Source of the DNA: an uncultured Flavobacteriaceae bacterium
Lineage (GTDB): Bacteria > Bacteroidota > Bacteroidia > Flavobacteriales > Flavobacteriaceae
DNA: 64,000 nt
NCBI GenBank assembly: GCA_947494565.1
Contig: CANLVG010000010.1
Location: forward strand, 1-64,000
Direction of reading: 5' to 3'
A program made the position numbers and the translations under genes. The notes under the pieces are model-generated. The model saw nothing but the letters and a program-made list of their open reading frames with translations. It ran no database searches and was not told the origin of the DNA. Below, in pieces: positions 36,254 through 43,724 of the stretch (position 1 is the first letter of the stretch; each line of letters opens with the position of its first letter).

Positions 36254-36625
36254 ATGCAGCAACTATTATTGGTCTTTTTGGGAGGAGGATTGGGAAGTAT
36301 GCTCAGGTATTTCATTTCAAAAAACCTCAACCCTTATTTTCAACACTTCTTTTTAGGGACCTTTTTAGTGAATATCGTTGGCTGTTTACTCATCGGTCTC
36401 GTACTAGGACTGTCTTTAAAGAACAACTATCTTTCACAGAACCAAATACTACTTCTAGGCACGGGTTTTTGCGGTGGCTTCACCACCTTCTCCACTTTCG
36501 CATTCGAAAAGCATTCACTTCTAAACGATGGGGCATTTTTTCACTTCGCCGTCTATACGGTTTTGAGCATTGTGGTGGGCATTCTAGCAATCGCATTAGG
36601 ACTTTGGCTAGCGAAGTCCCTATAA
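36254..36625 (+). CDS. crcB: Fluoride exporter CrcB/Fluc
   Basis: Fluc proteins are small dual-topology fluoride channels in the inner membrane. The protein has four transmembrane segments and the family motifs GGGLGSMLRY (first helix), FLVNIVGCLLIGL, and GTGFCGGFTTFSTFAFE, which contains the fluoride-path Phe and Thr residues. Length is 123 residues from the ATG at 36254; an in-frame TTG at 36248 is less likely. I looked for a fluoride riboswitch upstream and found none. A -7 element TACCTTTG at 36243-36250 ends four bases before the ATG, so the mRNA may be leaderless. Confidence 0.93.
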   Translation: MQQLLLVFLGGGLGSMLRYFISKNLNPYFQHFFLGTFLVNIVGCLLIGLVLGLSLKNNYLSQNQILLLGTGFCGGFTTFSTFAFEKHSLLNDGAFFHFAVYTVLSIVVGILAIALGLWLAKSL

Positions 36626-36794
36626 ATCGGCCATACCCTGGTTTTTTTAATTATTTAACAGAATAGCAACCTTTTCGTTATTTTTTGAACAATTCTTAAA
36701 GAATTGCACCAAACACCTCTATTTTTTCAAAAAAAACAACATTTCATCGACCCACTTCTAAGTAAATCATCATTATTTCTAATATAAATTTCAC

Positions 36795-36817
36795 ATACCC
36801 TTAAAATTTAGGGGTAT
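36795..36817. promoter_or_regulatory. Dyad 1 upstream of the P-II gene
   Basis: ATACCCTTAAA and TTTAGGGGTAT form a near-perfect 23-bp dyad (one mismatch). It resembles the dyad at 36848-36870 in sequence (ACCCT-A-rich centre-AGGGT type) and length, and their centres are about 53 bp apart, five helical turns. This arrangement suits an operator pair for a nitrogen regulator. It could also form an RNA hairpin. Confidence 0.45.
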
Positions 36818-36847
36818 AATTTTATATAAACATAAAAATTGCGACAT

Positions 36848-36880
36848 AGACCCTAAAAATTACAGGGTCTTATTTTTTTT
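36848..36880 (+). promoter_or_regulatory. Dyad 2 upstream of the P-II gene; could also be a terminator
   Basis: AGACCCT and AGGGTCT form a perfect 7-bp dyad with a nine-base A/T-rich centre, ending at 36870, and it is followed by TATTTTTTTT. As DNA it matches dyad 1; as RNA it reads as a terminator hairpin plus T-tract for transcripts arriving from crcB. The -7 element of the P-II gene begins 15 bp later. Confidence 0.5.
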
Positions 36881-36884
36881 CACA

Positions 36885-36892
36885 TACATTTG
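36885..36892 (+). promoter_or_regulatory. -7 promoter element of the P-II/AmtB genes
   Basis: TACATTTG matches TAnnTTTG fully. The region 17-23 bp upstream lies inside dyad 2 and has no TTG, which suggests dependence on an activator. A leader of about 105 nt precedes the ATG at 37004. Apart from these elements I see no gene between 36626 and 37003. Confidence 0.5.
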
Positions 36893-37003
36893 ACGCTATA
36901 AATAACAAAAACAATATGATGAGTTTAAATGTATTCGCGAATTGTTTTATCGAACATTCGATTCATCATTTATAACCAATTAAACCTTTTAAATAGTAAC
37001 ACA

Positions 37004-37342
37004 ATGAAACAAGTCGAGGCAATTATCAGAAAGTCAAAATTTGATGACGTCAAGAAAGCGCTTCATGAGATTGAAGTGAACTTCTTCAGTTATTGGGATG
37101 TAACTGGAGTAGGCAATGAAAAACAAGGTCATGTATACCGAGGTATTTCGTATAGTACAACCGACATTCAACGTCGCTATCTCTCGATAGTGGTTTCCGA
37201 TGAATATTTGGAAAAAACGATCAACTGCATTTTAGAATCGGCCTATACCGGCAATGTAGGAGACGGAAAAATCTTTGTTTCCGAAGTACTGGAGGCCTAC
37301 AGAATACGAACCAAAGAAAGCGGTCACGCTGGAATCAACTAA
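37004..37342 (+). CDS. glnB/glnK: Nitrogen regulatory protein P-II
   Basis: P-II trimers sense 2-oxoglutarate, ATP and ADP and control the ammonium channel and nitrogen enzymes. The protein has 112 residues from the ATG at 37004 (MKQVEAIIRKSKFDDVKKAL). The T-loop NEKQGHVYRGISY is one residue shorter than in E. coli GlnK and keeps Tyr50, which aligns with the modified Tyr51. The B-loop TGNVGDGKIFVSEV and C-loop RIRTKESG are conserved. It lies 25 bp upstream of amtB, so it is the GlnK-type partner. The 137-codon frame from 36929 includes a non-homologous extension and is rejected. Confidence 0.93.
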   Translation: MKQVEAIIRKSKFDDVKKALHEIEVNFFSYWDVTGVGNEKQGHVYRGISYSTTDIQRRYLSIVVSDEYLEKTINCILESAYTGNVGDGKIFVSEVLEAYRIRTKESGHAGIN

Positions 37343-37367
37343 AAACAACCCACTAAACTTTTAAAAA

Positions 37368-38600
37368 ATGGACGCAGGATTATTTACAGCAAATAATGTA
37401 TGGATGATGTTGGCCACGGCCTTAGTATTCTTCATGCACACCGGATTTGCATTTTTGGAAATAGGATTAACACGACAAAAAAATACCATAAACATCTTAT
37501 TTAAGAACATCTTCATCATTACAGTAGGGCTTTTGCTTTATTATGCTTGGGGCTTCAATATGATGTATCCCGGTTTTGAAGAAGGTTCTTCAGGAATATT
37601 TGGTTTTGCAGGCTTCGGTATTGCTGCCCCGGAAGGTGGAATGACCCCTGAGTATGCCGATGGCGGCTATACCTGGTGGACCGATTTCCTTTTTCAAGGA
37701 ATGTTCGCGGCTACGGCCGCCACAATCGTTTCAGGAGCGGTAGCGGAACGCATCAAAATAGGTGCATTTATGATATTCACCATTTTCTACGTAGGACTCG
37801 TATATCCCATCGTTGGGGCCTGGAAATGGGGAGGCGGCTTTTTGGATGCATGGGGATTCTATGATTTCGCAGGATCCACATTGGTACACTCCGTTGGCGG
37901 ATGGGCCGCATTGGTCGCTATCGCCCTATTAGGGGCTCGAATCGGAAAATTCGGGGAAGACGGCAAGCCCAAGGCGATTCCGGGGCATAGTATCCCGCTT
38001 GCCACAGCAGGTGTACTCATATTATGGTTGGGTTGGTTCGGCTTTAACGGAGGATCGGTCTTATCTGCCGACCCTGAATTGACCTCTTTGGTATTGGTAA
38101 CCACGAGCTTGTCGGCAGCTGCAGGAGGTGTAGCCGCAATGATTCTCTCTTACATACTATACAAGAACCTTGATTTGACCATGTTCTTGAACGGAATCTT
38201 AGGCGGTCTGGTCGGAATTACCGCTGGTGCCGATTTAATGTCCCCCAACGAGGCGGTCATCATAGGGCTACTTGCCGGTATTATTATTGTCTTGGGCGTA
38301 GCGCTCATTGACAAACTTAAATTAGACGACCCTGTTGGAGCTGTTGCGGTACACTTGATATGTGGTATTTGGGGAACATTGGCCGTTGGAATCTTTGGTT
38401 CTAAAGCCGGTGGAGGACAATTCATGGTGCAACTCTACGGAGTATTGATCATCGGCGCCTTTTGTGTGATCACTTCAGGAATCATTCTGGGCGCACTTAA
38501 AGCCATTACAGGATTGCGAGTATCGAAAGAAGAAGAAATCGAAGGACTTGACCTTCACGAACATGGTATGGACGCCTATCCAGACTTTACGAATGACTAA
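37368..38600 (+). CDS. amtB: Ammonium transporter AmtB
   Basis: Amt channels conduct ammonium across the inner membrane. The 410-residue protein has about eleven transmembrane helices. The twin pore histidines are visible in STLVHSVGGWAALVAIALLG and AVAVHLICGIWGTLAVG, and the signature FFMHTGFAFLEIG is in the first helix. The cytoplasmic C-terminal segment (LRVSKEEEIEGLDLHEHGM) is the site where P-II binds in the family. It is cotranscribed with the P-II gene and followed by a strong terminator. Confidence 0.97.
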   Translation: MDAGLFTANNVWMMLATALVFFMHTGFAFLEIGLTRQKNTINILFKNIFIITVGLLLYYAWGFNMMYPGFEEGSSGIFGFAGFGIAAPEGGMTPEYADGGYTWWTDFLFQGMFAATAATIVSGAVAERIKIGAFMIFTIFYVGLVYPIVGAWKWGGGFLDAWGFYDFAGSTLVHSVGGWAALVAIALLGARIGKFGEDGKPKAIPGHSIPLATAGVLILWLGWFGFNGGSVLSADPELTSLVLVTTSLSAAAGGVAAMILSYILYKNLDLTMFLNGILGGLVGITAGADLMSPNEAVIIGLLAGIIIVLGVALIDKLKLDDPVGAVAVHLICGIWGTLAVGIFGSKAGGGQFMVQLYGVLIIGAFCVITSGIILGALKAITGLRVSKEEEIEGLDLHEHGMDAYPDFTND

Positions 38601-38613
38601 TTGAAATAAAGGC

Positions 38614-38645
38614 AAACGGAGCGTTTTGCAGAACGCTCCGTTTTT
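38614..38645 (+). terminator. Terminator after amtB
   Basis: AAACGGAGCGTT pairs with AACGCTCCGTTT (12 bp) around TTGCAG and runs into T residues. Since the outer-membrane gene at 38707 follows in the same direction, this may only attenuate read-through. Confidence 0.92.
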
Positions 38646-38706
38646 AAAACGCTAACAAACATCAAATCTTAAAAACCCGTCGCAGGGAAATTTAAACTCA
38701 AATATT

Positions 38707-39771
38707 ATGAAAGCGATTCTATATACAAAGTACTTAAAAAAAATCCTTATTCTGTCATGCGTACTTTTGGCATCAAACAATTTGCTGGCGCAAGATGAAG
38801 AAGATTCAAAACCTGCCTTGAAATTCAGCGGTTCTGTTGATGGATATTACAGAACTAACTTTTCGGGTTCACCAACTTTTGATGATGATGGCAATCTATT
38901 GACCAATACTCCAGATCCAGGTACGGCATTTGCCAATCAAACAGGTTTTGCCGTAGGTATGGGTAACCTAATCGCAACTTATGAAGGTAGTAAAGTTGGT
39001 GCCGTTCTTGATTTAGTTGTTGGGCCGAGAGGGGCTGGCGCTACTTTCAATACCGATATTGTTGACGGTATCGTCAATCAAGCTTATGTATACTGGAATG
39101 TATCCGAAGCTACAACGCTAACACTCGGACGTTTCAATACTTTTCTAGGCTATGAAGTTATTGCACCTCAAGCCAACTTTAATTACAGCACTTCATACTT
39201 ATTTTCCAACGGTCCTTTCTCTCATGTTGGCCTAAAGGCTGATTTCGCACTATCGGATGACTTTAGTTTGATGTTAGCGGTAATGAACCCATGGGATACC
39301 AACAACATTACAGCTACTGGTGAATACTCTTTCGGAGCGCAGTTAGGATTCTACGGACAATTCTTAAACTTTTACTATGACAGTGGTGAAAGTGGTGGTT
39401 TAGGTACCGAGATTGACTTTACCGGAGGTTTTGATTTATCCGATAAGTTTTTCCTTGGAATCAATGCAGCTTACGATACCAACGGCGCAGCGGATACTGG
39501 CTTCTATGGTGCAGCACTCTATCCACAACTAAGTACTTCCGATAGCTTTGCAATTGGTTTAAGAGCAGAATATTTTCAAGTGACAGATGGCAGCGAATCC
39601 GTGGGAGACGCGGTTACAGCTTTTACATTGACCGGAAGCTATACAGTAGAGAGTTTAATTATAAAACCAGAGCTTCGCTTAGATAGTCTTACCGATGGTT
39701 TTCTAGATGATGATGGTGCAGCGTCGGATAGCCTGGCTTCTTTTACACTGGCGGCCATCTATGCCTTTTAA
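38707..39771 (+). CDS. Outer-membrane beta-barrel porin linked to the ammonium module
   Basis: A 354-residue protein with a signal peptide (ASNNLLAQ), a short acidic N-terminus (DEEDSKPALKFSGSVDGYYRTNF) and amphipathic strands such as AYVYWNVSEATTLTLGRFNTF, LGFYGQFLNFYYDSG and FAIGLRAEYFQVTDG, ending with a C-terminal Phe in FTLAAIYAF. It fits the putative OmpL-like/BBP2 beta-barrel group. Its position next to P-II and amtB suggests it lets ammonium or small nitrogen compounds through the outer membrane; this is inferred from context. Confidence 0.85.
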   Translation: MKAILYTKYLKKILILSCVLLASNNLLAQDEEDSKPALKFSGSVDGYYRTNFSGSPTFDDDGNLLTNTPDPGTAFANQTGFAVGMGNLIATYEGSKVGAVLDLVVGPRGAGATFNTDIVDGIVNQAYVYWNVSEATTLTLGRFNTFLGYEVIAPQANFNYSTSYLFSNGPFSHVGLKADFALSDDFSLMLAVMNPWDTNNITATGEYSFGAQLGFYGQFLNFYYDSGESGGLGTEIDFTGGFDLSDKFFLGINAAYDTNGAADTGFYGAALYPQLSTSDSFAIGLRAEYFQVTDGSESVGDAVTAFTLTGSYTVESLIIKPELRLDSLTDGFLDDDGAASDSLASFTLAAIYAF

Positions 39772-39816
39772 TAAACATGAGTTTAATTGGTTGAGTTATT
39801 TATAGTTTTTAAGTTC

Positions 39817-39849
39817 AAAAACCCTGACGGAATCGTTAGGGTTTTTTTT
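39817..39849 (+). terminator. Terminator between convergent genes
   Basis: AAAAACCCTGACG pairs with CGTTAGGGTTTTT (13 bp, one G-U) around GAAT and ends in a T-run that reaches the stop codon of the minus-strand DUF1684 gene. Confidence 0.9.
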
Positions 39850-40513
39850 AGTATTGGTCATATCCTTTTTTAAAATCCTTGACCCCGGCCGTTACCTTGG
39901 TCGACAAATGATTGACACTAGGCACTAAAGGGCAGGAATACTTTTTATTATAGACACAATACGGATTATATGATCTATTAAAATCAAGCGTTATCGAATC
40001 CCCTTTGGGAATTGACAAATCTAAATAGCGACCGCCCCCATAGGTCTCCTCTCCATTGGTCAAATCAGTAAACGGCAGAAATAGGTATTCTTCATACCCC
40101 TCTTCGAGCATCAATTCCTTATTTTGATAGATCTCCAACTGATGTTTCTTGCCGTTCAAGGAAAAATGCGCCACTCCAAAAACGACCTCTTCCGAGGTTC
40201 TATCGGTAGTCGTGGGCATCATAAAGGGAATGGCATCGGGTGTTCGAACAAAACGAGCTTGAACAACATAAGAGGTATCCGCTGGAAAAAAATCAAGCGT
40301 TTCGAAGTCTTTTCTAAAACGATCGGGCAAAGGGGAGGTCTCGGGATCTTTGAACTCTTTATTCAATTCTTCCTGAAATTCGATAATACTGCGAATCGCA
40401 TCCGTTCTTTCCGAAATACGTTCTTCCTGTACAGTGTCATGGTATTTCTTCTTTTGCTTGCAGGCCGTTCCCAATACCAAGAAAACGGAAATAAGAAAAA
40501 CCGAAAATCTCAT
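39848..40513 (-). CDS. DUF1684 family lipoprotein
   Basis: A 221-residue protein with a lipobox (LVLGTACKQKK) and the DUF1684 pattern: ELNKEFKDPETSPLPDRFR, YVVQARFVRTPDAIPFMMPT, LFLPFTDLTNGEETYGGGRY and the signature DFNRSYNPYCVYNKKYSCPL with conserved Asn-Pro-Cys residues. The family has no known function but is widespread in Bacteroidota and Actinobacteria. It is divergent from the DJ-1-like gene with 88 bp between the starts. Confidence 0.88.
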   Translation of the reverse strand: MRFSVFLISVFLVLGTACKQKKKYHDTVQEERISERTDAIRSIIEFQEELNKEFKDPETSPLPDRFRKDFETLDFFPADTSYVVQARFVRTPDAIPFMMPTTTDRTSEEVVFGVAHFSLNGKKHQLEIYQNKELMLEEGYEEYLFLPFTDLTNGEETYGGGRYLDLSIPKGDSITLDFNRSYNPYCVYNKKYSCPLVPSVNHLSTKVTAGVKDFKKGYDQY

Positions 40514-40601
40514 ACGTTTATTTTAAGTTATAAAAATACAACTAAAAGCGATTCATTATAGTTTAGGTTTTTGGTCGTATTTTGCAAAAAACTCTAACTT
40601 T

Positions 40602-41339
40602 ATGAGACCTATATTCTTTACGATTTCTCTTTTCATACTTCTCACATCATGCGCGGATCAGAAAAAAAAACCGGAGGCAACCCCCGAGAATGATAGTGGG
40701 TTACTTTCTTTGAAAGACAATAGATACAACGTCGCCTTCTTGATTATGGAAGGCACCTATAACACTGAATTCACTGCCCCTTTTGATATTTTTCAGCATA
40801 CTCAATACCGGAAAAACATAAAGGCGATGAATACCTTCACCGTGGCCAATTCTTTGCAACCGATCACCACCTTTGAGGGGGTACGTATTATTCCGGATTT
40901 CGATTATACGAAAGATAGTCTTCCGCAAATAGACATTTTGGTGGTACCCAGCGCAGAACATCATTTGGATACCGACCTGAACGACACTGCCATGCTTGAT
41001 TTCGTCAAAAAAATAGATAAAAATGCGTTATTCATGACGAGTCATTGCGACGGAGCCTTCGTACTGGCAAAGGCCGGGCTGCTGAACGACGTGGCCTCTA
41101 CTACCTTTCCCAGTGATATCGGTACCTATAAAAAAATGTTTCCTCAACTTGAAGTAAAAGATAGTGTGCTGTTCGTACATGATGGTAAGTATATCACTTC
41201 TGCCGGAGGTGCAAAAAGCTTTGAAGCTGCACTATATCTTTGCGAGTATTTATATGGAAAGGAAATTGCGGAATCTTTGGCAGGAGGCCTGGTCATTGAC
41301 TGGAACCTTGCCAAGGTACCTCATCTTATTGTTCAATGA
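40602..41339 (+). CDS. DJ-1/PfpI family lipoprotein
   Basis: A 245-residue protein with a lipobox Cys17 (LLTSCADQ). The DJ-1/PfpI flavodoxin-like fold is seen in YNVAFLIMEGTYNTEFTAPFD, IDILVVPSAEHH, and the nucleophile elbow MTSHCDGAFVLAKAGLL with Cys149, then TSAGGAKSFEAAL near the end. This branch resembles the periplasmic ThiJ/PfpI proteins (amidase, glyoxalase-III or chaperone-like roles are known in the superfamily); the activity here is not assigned. Its last 14 bases overlap the 3' end of the convergent gene at 41326. Confidence 0.88.
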   Translation: MRPIFFTISLFILLTSCADQKKKPEATPENDSGLLSLKDNRYNVAFLIMEGTYNTEFTAPFDIFQHTQYRKNIKAMNTFTVANSLQPITTFEGVRIIPDFDYTKDSLPQIDILVVPSAEHHLDTDLNDTAMLDFVKKIDKNALFMTSHCDGAFVLAKAGLLNDVASTTFPSDIGTYKKMFPQLEVKDSVLFVHDGKYITSAGGAKSFEAALYLCEYLYGKEIAESLAGGLVIDWNLAKVPHLIVQ

Positions 41340-42738
41340 CATCGTATCGGGAGTCTTTCAAATATTTGGCCACGACCTTATTGAACTGTGGCATTATACG
41401 AAACAGGGCAGTATGTTCTAACGAGTATAGTTCAGCCTTATCGGTATAGCCGTTTTTCAGCAGTTCCTCCAGATAGAACAGGGCCGTGCCATAGTCTTCA
41501 ATTTTTGCATTATACGAAATGATGTTCAAATACGATTGGTACGCGCTGACATCGGTTATGGTACTGAGCATCCATAAGAAATTCATTGCTTCTTCATCTG
41601 CCGGCTCTTGACTTTTGGCAATATCGATATTATCTGCGATCAACGCATTGATAAACCCTTTAAGCCGTCGTCCCATTTGTTTTTCGTATTTATTAATGGC
41701 TTTTTCATATTCCTCTAGTTTCTCCATTTGATACTTCCACCAGCCCAAATTGTTATAGTTGTAGGTTACAATATCTTCTTCCAGATAATACACATAGTCT
41801 TCCTTTATAAAAGTTTCTTTGAAAAAGACCTGGTTCAAGGCCCGATTCGCATTCTTGAACTGCCGCGTTTTCCGCAAGGTTTTCCCACTTAGCTTCAGGG
41901 AATCTACATTTTTCAATAAGCGATATCCTTCTATCATTTCTTGAAGCAGCTTATTGGCCAGCAGCGGCTTATTTTCAGTGACCAACCTACTGATTTCCCC
42001 TAAACTTTGTTTATAGCCCTTTTCAATAAATGCCTCGTCTTTTGGCAATTCTCCTTTTGCCATCACCCCTAAGGTCAACAATTGCATTGCCCTACTTATC
42101 TGTGAAGATTTAGGCCAATCTTGCCCTCCTTCAAAAATCAAAAGATGATTCGGAAACTTCAATCGGTTCAGCACCTTTTCCGTGTTCAACATAGCGGTAT
42201 AATTATAATCTTCCACACCAACGATACCCACAAAATGAAAAGGGTTCTTGCTACTTAAGACCTCGCTATTCGCGACTGCTGATCCACAGGAAATAACTCC
42301 TTTGACTTGCTTTATAAACGTCGGTATGAGGGAAGCCAAACGGGCACCTTCTTTGTATCCTCCGGTATACACTTGATTACGCCTTATGGGAACCATAGAA
42401 AAAAGCGTGTTGAACATTCTGCTTGAAATCAATACGTTCTTCGATAGCGATAGGCTATCTTGTATATTGTTCGATGCCGCCAAAATATAACCCTGCTCTT
42501 CGGCCGCTTCTTTGAACATACTGATAGCTCGCTTACCCCTACCTTTCGTATCATAGATAAAGAGCACCGGCCATTCTTTTGACATCTCAAATGCCTTGGG
42601 CAAATAAACGGCAAAAGTTTCCGATACAGAATCTTTTGTGATGATACCATCTATGATGGCTCCTTTTTTTAAAGTGATTTGCTGTGCGGTACTATAAAGG
42701 GAAAAAGAAAGGAAAAGAAGGAGTACGTATTTTTTCAT
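41326..42738 (-). CDS. Secreted alpha/beta-hydrolase-like protein lacking the nucleophile serine
   Basis: From ATG 42738 the protein has 470 residues and a signal peptide (YVLLLFLSFSLYSTAQ). The N-terminal half resembles esterase or depolymerase-like alpha/beta hydrolases (SETFAVYLPKAFEMSKEWPVL, QGYILAASNN, NQVYTGGYKEGARLASLIP, NHLLIFEGGQDW). At the elbow, GGYKEG (126-131) puts Lys129 where GxSxG has Ser, so normal ester hydrolysis is unlikely. The C-terminal half is helical, with TPR-like repeats (EYEKAINKYEKQMGRRLKG). The frame from 42786 adds 16 residues before the signal and is rejected. It may be a binding or regulatory protein. Confidence 0.75.
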   Translation of the reverse strand: MKKYVLLLFLSFSLYSTAQQITLKKGAIIDGIITKDSVSETFAVYLPKAFEMSKEWPVLFIYDTKGRGKRAISMFKEAAEEQGYILAASNNIQDSLSLSKNVLISSRMFNTLFSMVPIRRNQVYTGGYKEGARLASLIPTFIKQVKGVISCGSAVANSEVLSSKNPFHFVGIVGVEDYNYTAMLNTEKVLNRLKFPNHLLIFEGGQDWPKSSQISRAMQLLTLGVMAKGELPKDEAFIEKGYKQSLGEISRLVTENKPLLANKLLQEMIEGYRLLKNVDSLKLSGKTLRKTRQFKNANRALNQVFFKETFIKEDYVYYLEEDIVTYNYNNLGWWKYQMEKLEEYEKAINKYEKQMGRRLKGFINALIADNIDIAKSQEPADEEAMNFLWMLSTITDVSAYQSYLNIISYNAKIEDYGTALFYLEELLKNGYTDKAELYSLEHTALFRIMPQFNKVVAKYLKDSRYDVIEQ

Positions 42739-42794
42739 TTGTGTAATTGGCTCTTTAATCAAGAAATCCATCAAAAATCCGGCCAAAAGCCCCG

Positions 42795-42812
42795 TTGCTT
42801 AAAATTAAGCAA
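42795..42812. promoter_or_regulatory. Perfect dyad TTGCTTAA-AA-TTAAGCAA upstream of the hydrolase-like gene
   Basis: Eight-base arms with a two-base centre lie 57 bp upstream of the start at 42738 on the minus strand and just after the mscS gene. With no T-tract it looks like a protein-binding site more than a terminator. Confidence 0.3.
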
Positions 42813-42849
42813 TAAATCACAAGTAACTCCTTTTTTAAATAAGCCCTTT

Positions 42850-43680
42850 CTATTCACCAATGCGACCCATCTCCACTCCTTCCGAGTAGGCCACTTTAAT
42901 ATCATTGGTGTGAAACGTAGACTTGATCGCTTTGTGCGCCTCAAAGGTGACCTCCCAAAAGTCCTCTGGCCGTACATAGGGCCGTACCAAAAGCTGAACG
43001 CTATGTGAATCAAAATTTTCGATTCCCACCTCCGGTATCGGGTCTTGAAGCACCTTGGGCAATGCCAATAGGGCGTCGACAATGATTCTCTTTACTTTCG
43101 GAAAGCTCTCGTCATAAGGCATGGTCACCGCTAATTCTAATCGTATCTTTCCTTTTTCCGAAAAATTGGTGACAACGGTATCGGTCACCATGGAATTCGG
43201 AACTACCAGTATCTTGTTTCCAGGTGTCAGTACATCCGTGCTGAAAATCCCGATTTCCTCTACTTTTCCAAACTTGTCCTCTATCTGTATCCAATCCCCG
43301 ATTTTATAGGGCTTTAGTGTCAAAATAAGAATACCAGAGGCAAAATTGCCCAAACTACCTTGAAGCGCCATGCCGATGGCAAAGCCCGCTGCGGCCAGTA
43401 TCGCCACTAAACCCGTCAAATCGGCGCCGATGAATGAGGCGATAACAAAAAGTACGGCACCTTTGAGCACTACACTTGTTGTCGAAGTAAGAAACGGTCG
43501 TAAGGTTTCGGAAAACCCTGCTTTCTCCAGTGCTATTCCCACCCAAATCACCAATCTCTTGACAATTTTAAAACCTATCCATAGAATAATTCCGGCTAGA
43601 ATAATCCGCGGTAAGAAAAAAACGGCCTTATCTATTGCGATTTGCAGATACTCATTGATCTTGTCCATTTCCATGAACAT
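42850..43680 (-). CDS. Small-conductance mechanosensitive channel (MscS family)
   Basis: A 276-residue channel that would relieve turgor during osmotic downshock. Three transmembrane helices are present (LPRIILAGIILWIGFKIV, SVVLKGAVLFVIASFIG, TGLVAILAAAGFAIGMAL), the last running into the pore-lining Gly/Ala-rich helix GLVAILAAAGFAIGMALQGS. The beta domain has the family-typical YKIGDWIQIEDKFGKVEEIG and VPNSMVTDTVVTNFS. A later ATG at 43668 (MDKINEYLQ) is an alternative start. It is followed by the hydrolase-like gene on the same strand. Confidence 0.95.
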   Translation of the reverse strand: MFMEMDKINEYLQIAIDKAVFFLPRIILAGIILWIGFKIVKRLVIWVGIALEKAGFSETLRPFLTSTTSVVLKGAVLFVIASFIGADLTGLVAILAAAGFAIGMALQGSLGNFASGILILTLKPYKIGDWIQIEDKFGKVEEIGIFSTDVLTPGNKILVVPNSMVTDTVVTNFSEKGKIRLELAVTMPYDESFPKVKRIIVDALLALPKVLQDPIPEVGIENFDSHSVQLLVRPYVRPEDFWEVTFEAHKAIKSTFHTNDIKVAYSEGVEMGRIGE

Positions 43681-43724
43681 AAAATAAACGATTAAATCGC
43701 TTTCCTACAAATATTCAGAATCAT

